64,000 bases of DNA from Nitrincola tibetensis (lineage in GTDB: Bacteria; Pseudomonadota; Gammaproteobacteria; Pseudomonadales; Balneatricaceae). This document shows, one piece after another, positions 57,837 to 64,000 of this stretch. The position numbers and the translations under genes are program-made. The stretch covers positions 62,001 through 126,000 of the forward strand of contig NZ_QKRX01000008.1 in NCBI RefSeq assembly GCF_003284585.1, written 5' to 3'. The notes beneath the pieces were generated by a model. It did no database searches. It saw only the letters and a program-made list of their open reading frames with translations, and was not told where the DNA came from. How positions within the stretch are numbered: the first letter of the stretch is position 1; the number at the start of each line of letters is the position of its first letter.

Positions 57837-59009
57837 CTACTTAGACAAGCACTTCATTGCTCGCTCAAGTCCTTCAAGCGTCATAGGAAACATACGGTCC
57901 TCTATCTGTTGTTGAACCATTTGGATGGATTGAGTGTACTTCCATGCATGGTCTGGAACAGGGTTAAGCCAAACCAAGGAAGGCCATTGGTTGATAATAC
58001 GGCTTAACCACGCTTGGCCAGTTTCTTCATTGAAGTGTTCCACGCTGCCACCCGGTACCGCAATTTCATAAGGAGACATGGATGCATCACCCACTAAGAT
58101 CACCTTGTAGTCCTGCCCATATTTATGAATTAAATCGTAAGTATTGATGCGTTGATCAAAACGCCTTGAATTGTCCTTCCAGACAGACTCATAAACACAG
58201 TTATGAAAATAAAAGTGCTCCAGATGCTTAAACTCATTTCGACAAGCGGTAAACAGGGCTTCAATTCGTTGAATATGATCGTCCATAGACCCACCGATAT
58301 CCAAGAGTAGCAAAACTTTAACGGCGTTGTGTTTTTCTCTGACGGTTTGAATATCAAGGTAGCCTTTTTGAGCTGTGGCCTGAATGGTTCCGTCTAAATC
58401 CAGCTCCTCATGAGCTCCAGTGCGGGCAAACTTACGCAAACGCTTAAGTGCAACTTGCAAGTTACGCTCTGCAAGCACTTGACGATCATCGAGGTTACGG
58501 AATTCGCGCTTTTCCCACACCTTTACCGCTTTTCGATGGCGGGATTCGCCACCCACACGTATGCCTTCAGGATGATAGCCGCCGTGTCCAAATGCGGAGG
58601 TTCCACCTGTGCCTATCCACTTGTTCCCACCTGCGTGGCGTTCCGTTTGCTCATCAAGACGCTGCTTAAAGGCCTCCATGAGTTCATCTAAGCTTTCATA
58701 GCCTTTGAGTTTGGACTTTTCTTCATCGGATAGATAACGCTCAAACGTCTTCTGTAGCCAGTCATCGGGCACTAGGGTCGATAAAGTGGCGTCCGCCGCT
58801 TCGACGCCCTCAAAAAACTGTGCAAATGCCAGATCAAAGCGGTCATAGAGTTTTTCATCTTTTACCAAACAGGTGCGTGCCAAAAGATAGAAGTCATCCA
58901 TATTGGCAAAGGCAAGGTCGGCTTGTAAAGCACGCACCAAATCTAGCAGCTCTCTTGGTGTTGCTGGGATTCCATTCGAGCGCAGTGTTTGAAAAAAATC
59001 AATTAGCAT
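57837..59009 (-). CDS. VWA-domain (CoxE-like) protein
   Basis: The 390-residue soluble protein has an N-terminal helical region (about 1-200, with GGNKWIGTGGTSAFGHGGYHPEG pieces) and a C-terminal von Willebrand A domain. The metal-site motif reads LLDIGGSMDDH from D237 to S241, so the first Ser of DxSxS is Gly, while VGDASMSPYEI supplies the later Asp. It starts 15 bp after the MoxR-type ATPase gene, and the two should form an AAA+/VWA chaperone-like pair that matures a partner enzyme. The client is unknown. Confidence 0.88.
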   Translation of the reverse strand: MLIDFFQTLRSNGIPATPRELLDLVRALQADLAFANMDDFYLLARTCLVKDEKLYDRFDLAFAQFFEGVEAADATLSTLVPDDWLQKTFERYLSDEEKSKLKGYESLDELMEAFKQRLDEQTERHAGGNKWIGTGGTSAFGHGGYHPEGIRVGGESRHRKAVKVWEKREFRNLDDRQVLAERNLQVALKRLRKFARTGAHEELDLDGTIQATAQKGYLDIQTVREKHNAVKVLLLLDIGGSMDDHIQRIEALFTACRNEFKHLEHFYFHNCVYESVWKDNSRRFDQRINTYDLIHKYGQDYKVILVGDASMSPYEIAVPGGSVEHFNEETGQAWLSRIINQWPSLVWLNPVPDHAWKYTQSIQMVQQQIEDRMFPMTLEGLERAMKCLSK

Positions 59010-59024
59010 GCTGTTGTCCGAGTA

Positions 59025-59885
59025 TTAACGATTCTGGCGGCGAATCATGAATGCAAGCCGCTCCAGTAGAGACGCATCTTGTTCATTTTTGATGAGTGCA
59101 CCGCAAAGAGGAGGAACAGCATTCAGTGCGTTTTTCTCTAACAACAGGGAACGTGAAATCTCATCAGACATTAAAAGCTTCAACCAGTCGATCAGCTCAG
59201 AGGTGCTGGGCTTTTTCTTTAAACCTGACATTTCGCGTAAATCGTAAAAAACGGCCAAGGCTTTCTGTACCAGCTCTTCTTGAATACGAGGGAAATGTAC
59301 CTGGATAATTTGCTCCATTGTGCTTTTATCAGGAAAGCGGATGTAATGAAAAAAGCAGCGACGCAGGAAGGCATCCGGTAGTTCTTTTTCATTGTTTGAT
59401 GTAATGATAACGAGCGGACGATGGACGGCTTTTATTTGCTGTTTTGTTTCATAAACGTAGAACTCCATGCGATCGAGTTCTAATAAAAGATCATTGGGAA
59501 ACTCTATGTCAGCTTTGTCAATCTCATCGATCAGGAGCACACAGGGTTCTTCATGGCTAAAGGCTTCCCACAGTTTACCCGGAACAATGTAGTGACTGAT
59601 GTCTTCTACTCGCTCTCGGCCCAGCTGTGAGTCACGCAGGCGTGAAACAGCATCATACTCGTATAGGCCTTGTTGCGCCTTAGTGGTTGACTTTATATGC
59701 CAGCTGATCAGAGGGCGATTCAAAACACTGGCGACCTCTTCAGCCAGAAGCGTTTTACCTGTGCCAGGCTCCCCTTTAATTAATAGGGGCTTTTCTAAAA
59801 TCAGAGCGGCATTCACCGCCACTTGTAGTTCGGGTGTGGCGACGTATTTTTCAGAACCTTTGAACTGCATGACAGGGACACTCAT
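59025..59885 (-). CDS. MoxR-family AAA+ ATPase
   Basis: The 286-residue ATPase has Walker A GEPGTGKT (38-45), Walker B VLLIDEIDKAD, sensor 1 in IITSNNEKELPDAFLRRC (with the Arg finger) and a C-terminal helical lid. It belongs to the CoxD-like branch of MoxR ATPases. The start is ATG 59885; the preceding in-frame TTG at 59888 is not needed. It is transcribed before the VWA gene, a common MoxR-VWA operon. Confidence 0.92.
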   Translation of the reverse strand: MSVPVMQFKGSEKYVATPELQVAVNAALILEKPLLIKGEPGTGKTLLAEEVASVLNRPLISWHIKSTTKAQQGLYEYDAVSRLRDSQLGRERVEDISHYIVPGKLWEAFSHEEPCVLLIDEIDKADIEFPNDLLLELDRMEFYVYETKQQIKAVHRPLVIITSNNEKELPDAFLRRCFFHYIRFPDKSTMEQIIQVHFPRIQEELVQKALAVFYDLREMSGLKKKPSTSELIDWLKLLMSDEISRSLLLEKNALNAVPPLCGALIKNEQDASLLERLAFMIRRQNR

Positions 59886-59961
59886 CAATATAAACGAATA
59901 ATACGAGTTTACCCTTACTCTTGTCAGAGCTCAAATGGCCATACAACCTAGCGAGGCTTCC

Positions 59962-60582
59962 TTAAAAAAGAAGCCGCGATGCAACAAAGAGTAAAAGTAG
60001 CCCAAAAATAAAATCTATTGCCTGGCGCATTTTCATAAAGAAATGGCGACTTTGAGGGTTGGATAAGATAAACGCGACCAGTAAATACCAAAATGTATCA
60101 ATCCCCATGGCCATGCTTGCGACGAGCACTTTAGTGAGCGGTGATTGCTCAGGGCTTAAAAATTGACTGAACAGCGCGACAAAAAATAAGGGCACCTTAG
60201 GGTTCAAAAAAGCGATTAAAAAACCTTCACGCCATGCCAACGCGTGATTAGAAGACGTCTGCTCGACAGGCAAGGTCTCAGAGGACTTTCCGAGAGCGCT
60301 GCGCAAAGACAAAAAAGCGAGATACAGTAAAAAACCAGCACCAGCCAATTGCAATAGGGTGATGAGCCAAGGAGCGGCCACCATTATACTGGCAATTCCA
60401 AGCATGCTGAGGGCTGCATAGAGTCCGATGCCGAGCCCGTGAGACAAGGCGGCAATCATCCCCTGAGCACGTCCGCCGTAAAGACTGTGTTTAATGATGA
60501 TGGCCAAACTAGGCCCTGGCGACATAGCGCCTAAAATAAAAACTCCCGCTAGCGCGAGCCAGTCACTCCATTGCAATATCAT
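59962..60582 (-). CDS. LysE/RhtB family exporter
   Basis: The 206-residue inner-membrane protein has about six helices and the family signature GAMSPGPSLAIIIKHSLYGGRAQGM in overlapping parts. It probably exports amino acids or derivatives; the substrate is not predictable. The stop codon lies in the loop of a short hairpin (GGCTTC 59955-59960, GAAGCC 59970-59975). It is divergent from the MFS transporter gene. Confidence 0.9.
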   Translation of the reverse strand: MILQWSDWLALAGVFILGAMSPGPSLAIIIKHSLYGGRAQGMIAALSHGLGIGLYAALSMLGIASIMVAAPWLITLLQLAGAGFLLYLAFLSLRSALGKSSETLPVEQTSSNHALAWREGFLIAFLNPKVPLFFVALFSQFLSPEQSPLTKVLVASMAMGIDTFWYLLVAFILSNPQSRHFFMKMRQAIDFIFGLLLLFVASRLLF

Positions 60583-60655
60583 ACGTAGAAGATCGCTCTT
60601 AGTTAAAAATAATAATAGTATAAGGCATTGAATCTTAAATCAGAGTAGGTAAGCC

Positions 60656-62005
60656 ATGGAAAATACTCAATTGGCTGCGAAACGGGAGATTTTTGGTTGG
60701 TCGATGTTTGATTTTGCTAACCAAGCCTATACGCTCCTGATCATTACCGTCGTGTATGGTGATCTTTTCACGCGGATAATTGTCGGTGATGCACCGGATT
60801 ATCGTTTGGGTAACCTGCTATGGAGTGGTGCGTTGGCGTTGAGTTATGCCATGGTAGTCGTTGCGAATCCAGTGTGTGGTGCCGTGATGGATTACTCTAA
60901 GCGCCGGAAGCAATTTTTGTTTGCAAGCTACTTGCTGACGGTCATTACCACCTCATTACTCTATTTCATTGAACCGGGTTGGATACTGCCTGCCATTGTG
61001 CTGATTGTGCTTTCAAACTTTGCTTACGCAATGGGCGAGGGCTTTATTGCCAGCTTTTTAACGGATTTAGGGCCGAGAAAGTCCTTGGGTTGGATTTCAG
61101 GGCTGGGTTGGTCGGTGGGCTACTTGGGTGGGATGGTGGCCACGATTGTCGCCTTGCTTTTTTTGGGCGAAGTGTCTGAAGAAAATTTTGAAAATGTTCG
61201 GTGGGTTGGCCCCTTCGCGGGTATTTTCTTTTTAGTCGCCGCGATACCTACCTTTATTTGGCTGACTGAAAAAGCACCGAAGCGTGCCAAACCTCAACAT
61301 GAGTCCTGGAGTAATATTGCAAAAGTTCGACTCATGGATACGCTTTCTCAGATGCACCGATTCAATGACTTGCGTTGGTTGTTGGTGTCTATCTTTTTCT
61401 CAATGGCGGGTATCTACATCATTATCGCCTTCTCCTTTATCTATGGTGCTCAAGTCATCGGCTGGGAAGATCATGTTCGAGTGCTGATGTTTGTTACCGT
61501 ACAAGTGACGGCCGCTATCGGTGCGTTAGGTTTTGGTGTCTTACAAACGCTCAAAGGTGCCCGATACATTTATATGTTGACCTTATGGTTATGGATATTG
61601 GCAATTCTGGCTATCTGGCAAACCCCCTCACTCACTCAACTTTTAAATGCTAGCCTGGGCGTGGAATGGCAAGCTCAGTATGTTTTTTTGGTTGCGGGTG
61701 TTCTCTCTGGATTAAGTCTTGGTGCTTCCCAGTCCTCTGCACGTGCTCTGGTTGGTACCTTATCACCGCGTACAAAGGCCGCTGAGTTTTTTGGCTTTTG
61801 GGGGATGGCGTCAAAATTAGCAGCTGTGTTCGGCATACTAGGTCTGGGGCTGATGCAGTTGGCATTTGGCTTGGCGGATGCAATTGTGTTTTGCTTGGTT
61901 TTATTTATCTTCGCAATCCTAACCATACTTCCTGTCAATGAAACGCGTGGAATTGACACAGCCGTGAGTTGGCAAGAGCCATCCACTCGGGCGGATGCCC
62001 CCTAG
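60656..62005 (+). CDS. UMF1-type MFS transporter (Atg22-like)
   Basis: The 449-residue permease has about 12 hydrophobic helices. The N-terminal FGWSMFDFANQAYTLLI motif and GAVMDYSKRRKQFL loop, and SSARALVGTLSPRTKAAEFFGF in the second half, are typical of the UMF1/Atg22 family (Atg22 exports vacuolar amino acids in yeast). The bacterial substrate is unknown. The stop is 13 bp from the VOC gene, so the two are likely cotranscribed. Confidence 0.9.
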   Translation: MENTQLAAKREIFGWSMFDFANQAYTLLIITVVYGDLFTRIIVGDAPDYRLGNLLWSGALALSYAMVVVANPVCGAVMDYSKRRKQFLFASYLLTVITTSLLYFIEPGWILPAIVLIVLSNFAYAMGEGFIASFLTDLGPRKSLGWISGLGWSVGYLGGMVATIVALLFLGEVSEENFENVRWVGPFAGIFFLVAAIPTFIWLTEKAPKRAKPQHESWSNIAKVRLMDTLSQMHRFNDLRWLLVSIFFSMAGIYIIIAFSFIYGAQVIGWEDHVRVLMFVTVQVTAAIGALGFGVLQTLKGARYIYMLTLWLWILAILAIWQTPSLTQLLNASLGVEWQAQYVFLVAGVLSGLSLGASQSSARALVGTLSPRTKAAEFFGFWGMASKLAAVFGILGLGLMQLAFGLADAIVFCLVLFIFAILTILPVNETRGIDTAVSWQEPSTRADAP

Positions 62006-62018
62006 TTAAGGATGAAAC

Positions 62019-62402
62019 ATGTTATTAGGTATACATCATGCTGCCATTATTTGCTCAAATTATGAGGTGTCGAAATCGTTTTACACTCATACACTAGGGC
62101 TTAAGATACTCGCTGAGCACTACCGTGCTGAGAGAGGCTCTTGGAAGCTGGATTTGGTGTTGCCAGATGGTGGGCAGTTAGAGCTCTTCTCCTTTCCAAA
62201 CCCTCCAAAGCGCGCATCCTATCCAGAGGCCTGTGGATTACGTCATTTAGCATTTAAAGTGGCGGATATTGAGCAGTATCAAGGTTATTTAGTTAAACAT
62301 GAGGTAAAAACTGAAGCCATACGTATTGATGATTATACAGGCAAACGCTTTTTATTTTTTTCAGATCCCGACGGTCTTCCGATTGAACTTTATGAAATCT
62401 AA
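62019..62402 (+). CDS. gloA2: VOC family protein, glyoxalase-like (GloA2/YaeR)
   Basis: A 127-residue single-domain VOC metalloenzyme candidate. Putative metal ligands are the His of GIHHAAII, Glu in GGQLELFSF, His in LRHLAFKV and Glu in LPIELYEI. It matches the E. coli YaeR/GloA2 group in length (129) and motifs, including PPKRASYPEACGLRHLAF. The reaction is unproven; glyoxalase I activity is only a family analogy. It is 13 bp after the MFS gene. Confidence 0.87.
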   Translation: MLLGIHHAAIICSNYEVSKSFYTHTLGLKILAEHYRAERGSWKLDLVLPDGGQLELFSFPNPPKRASYPEACGLRHLAFKVADIEQYQGYLVKHEVKTEAIRIDDYTGKRFLFFSDPDGLPIELYEI

Positions 62403-62562
62403 GACTAAATAAAGGTTTTGTCGGCTGAATGTGTTATTGAAAATTTGCTTTTTTACGTCATCCTTATAGGGAGAGCACACCTTTAGTTATGGACTGAGTA
62501 GTTTTCGAAGAGTGATTTGACTTCGAGGTGTGGTATTACGAGTGTTCACTCTTGGAGCTAAT

Positions 62563-64000
62563 ATGGCTTTTTCATGGTTTGGAAGGGATCGCAAGTCCCA
62601 GAAATCTGTTCATGCAGTTGATGTTGAGTCCATTAAAGTTGAACAATTGAGCAGTCGAGATATTTCAGCTGATCGTTTGCGTCAACTCCAGTTTGATGGC
62701 GCAAATGTTGCCTTAGTCTTAGCGTTTATTTCGCCACATTTAGATTTTGATGCAACCGTTCGCTCACTCAAAAACGCAATGCCCTTTGCCAAAAATTTGG
62801 TTGGCGTGATGACAGCGGGAGAGCTTAGTTCCTGCGGAGGTCAGTTATACCATTCGGCCGATAAACACTGGGATAATATTGTTCTGCAGAGTTACAGTGA
62901 CGAGGTGTTTGCGCAGGTGCATGTAGCATCTGTTCCGCTTCATTGCGAAGATATACGCGCCGGGCGTTCTGGGTTGAGTCGCCAGCAACGCGTGAAAGCC
63001 ATCGAAAGTGAAATAAAGAAAATTAAACTTCCATTTGATGTTAATTTTCAGAACACACTGGCTTTAACCTTTATTGATGGATTAACGAGCAGTGAAAACT
63101 TCTTTATGCAAGCGCTCTACGAAAGTGAGCGTTTCCCTTGCTATTTTATCGGTGGTTCTGCAGGCGGGAAGTTGGACTTTCGCCAAGCCTTGGTTCACGA
63201 CGGCCAAAAAGTTGTGCATAACCATGCGGTGGTGATTTTTGTTCGACTTGCAGCCGATATTCGTTACAGTATTTTAAAAACCCATAATTTCCAAAAAACC
63301 AACGTGTCGTTTATCGTGGCCGATTCCGACGAGACGGCACGTGTAGTGAACACAGTTATGCCAGAGGGCAGCACGCGAATCGTGAGCATTGTCTCATTCC
63401 TGTGCAATCATTTTAAATGCAAACCCAGTCAGCTAGGCTCTATGCTTGCGGGTTATTCGTTTGCGGTTGAAATTGGAGGAGAGCTGTTTATCCGCTCGGT
63501 TTCAGCCATTAATGAGCAGACAGAGTCAATCAACTTTTTTTGTGATTTGACCTTTGGCGACCGCTTGCTCTTGGTTAAAGCCAAGGATTTTGCATCAAGC
63601 ACTACGCAAGCGTTTAGACAGGTCATGCAGTCGAAGCCCGTGCCTCCTTTTGCCATGCTGGCCAATGACTGCATTCTTAGACGTTTGAATAACGCTAATC
63701 AGTTGAACCAGATTAAAGACTTTGATCAGATGAAGGTGGCGGGTTTTTCAACCTTTGGTGAAATTCTCGGTGTTCACATGAATCAGACACTCACGGCCTT
63801 ACTGTTCTTTAAAATCAAGCCGGGTGAAGTCTTCCGCGATGAGTATGTGGATCAGTTCCCTATACAGTATAGCAATTTTCGAATGTATTTTATGGCCTCG
63901 AAAATTCAAAGTTTAGAGCAAATTAATCGAGTGCAAGCTACCTTGGTTGAGCATCTTACCGAGTATCGTCCTTTATTAAGGGAGATGGTAGAAAGCTTTA
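62563..64000 (+). CDS. FIST-domain sensor protein (3' truncated)
   Basis: An open frame from ATG 62563 (GGAG at 62554-62557) to the right edge, 479 residues visible. It holds a FIST_N domain (about 35-240, with VMTAGELSSCGG, LTFIDGLTSSENFF and FIGGSAGGKLDF) and a FIST_C domain (about 255-420, with AGYSFAVEIGGELFIRSV and FGDRLLLVKA). The last stretch (KIQSLEQINRVQATLVEHL) begins a helix that may lead to a signalling output such as an MCP, GGDEF or kinase domain beyond the edge. FIST domains are thought to sense small molecules, perhaps amino acids. There is no signal peptide. Confidence 0.9.
   Translation, partial: MAFSWFGRDRKSQKSVHAVDVESIKVEQLSSRDISADRLRQLQFDGANVALVLAFISPHLDFDATVRSLKNAMPFAKNLVGVMTAGELSSCGGQLYHSADKHWDNIVLQSYSDEVFAQVHVASVPLHCEDIRAGRSGLSRQQRVKAIESEIKKIKLPFDVNFQNTLALTFIDGLTSSENFFMQALYESERFPCYFIGGSAGGKLDFRQALVHDGQKVVHNHAVVIFVRLAADIRYSILKTHNFQKTNVSFIVADSDETARVVNTVMPEGSTRIVSIVSFLCNHFKCKPSQLGSMLAGYSFAVEIGGELFIRSVSAINEQTESINFFCDLTFGDRLLLVKAKDFASSTTQAFRQVMQSKPVPPFAMLANDCILRRLNNANQLNQIKDFDQMKVAGFSTFGEILGVHMNQTLTALLFFKIKPGEVFRDEYVDQFPIQYSNFRMYFMASKIQSLEQINRVQATLVEHLTEYRPLLREMVESF

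Overview
The window reads as core chromosome of a gammaproteobacterium of the Oceanospirillales/Pseudomonadales kind. The evidence is gene content and order: a gltA < > sdhCDAB-sucAB-lpd-sucCD block, a 1604-residue NAD-glutamate dehydrogenase, pyrD / rmf / rlmKL side by side as in Pseudomonas, a glutathione-independent formaldehyde dehydrogenase, and small families such as DUF1285, DUF2835, DUF5610, YeaC and YajG. Base composition is moderate. I cannot fix the genus. No insertion sequence, integrase, prophage, CRISPR array or toxin-antitoxin pair was recognised, so this looks like ordinary vertically inherited DNA.

Layout. 1-6865: tail of a SUI1/YciH factor, an LpxR-like outer-membrane lipid A deacylase, a methylenetetrahydrofolate-reductase-like protein without the usual catalytic motifs, DUF1285 and DUF5610 proteins, and a basic amino acid decarboxylase. 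7133-9602: a small secreted protein and a hybrid sensor kinase, probably one sensing unit. 9627-14093: htpX, an unknown gene, alaA, msrB, yajG and syd. 14404-14952: a stable-RNA promoter and five tRNAs (Asp-Val-Asp-Val-Asp). 14975-21365: a PLP enzyme, nadK, a phosphoesterase, a rhomboid protease, yeaC and pepN, closely packed. 21465-25367: a small membrane protein, a diguanylate cyclase, a TIGR01777 epimerase and a stand-alone BatD. 25484-34382: glutamate dehydrogenase, DUF2835, pyrD, rmf and rlmKL.

34456-47460 carries most of the TCA cycle: citrate synthase on the minus strand, and succinate dehydrogenase, the 2-oxoglutarate dehydrogenase complex and succinyl-CoA synthetase on the plus strand. 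Intrinsic terminators split the plus-strand genes into sdhCDAB, sucA-sucB-lpd and sucCD. With glutamate dehydrogenase feeding 2-oxoglutarate, the window holds a large part of central carbon and nitrogen metabolism.

47600-64000: a DUF523/DUF1722 protein, thiI with a rhodanese domain, an NCS2 permease, a 737-residue EF-hand membrane protein of unknown role, a chemoreceptor whose dCache domain carries an amino-acid-binding signature, fdhA, a MoxR/VWA pair, a LysE-type exporter, a UMF1-type MFS transporter, a VOC protein, and a FIST-domain protein that runs off the right edge.

I found no clearly new multi-gene system. The best leads are the EF-hand membrane protein (51842-54055), the secreted protein plus hybrid kinase (7133-9602), the atypical MTHFR-like protein (1671-2633), and a hairpin that covers the start of the DUF2835 gene (30317-30349).
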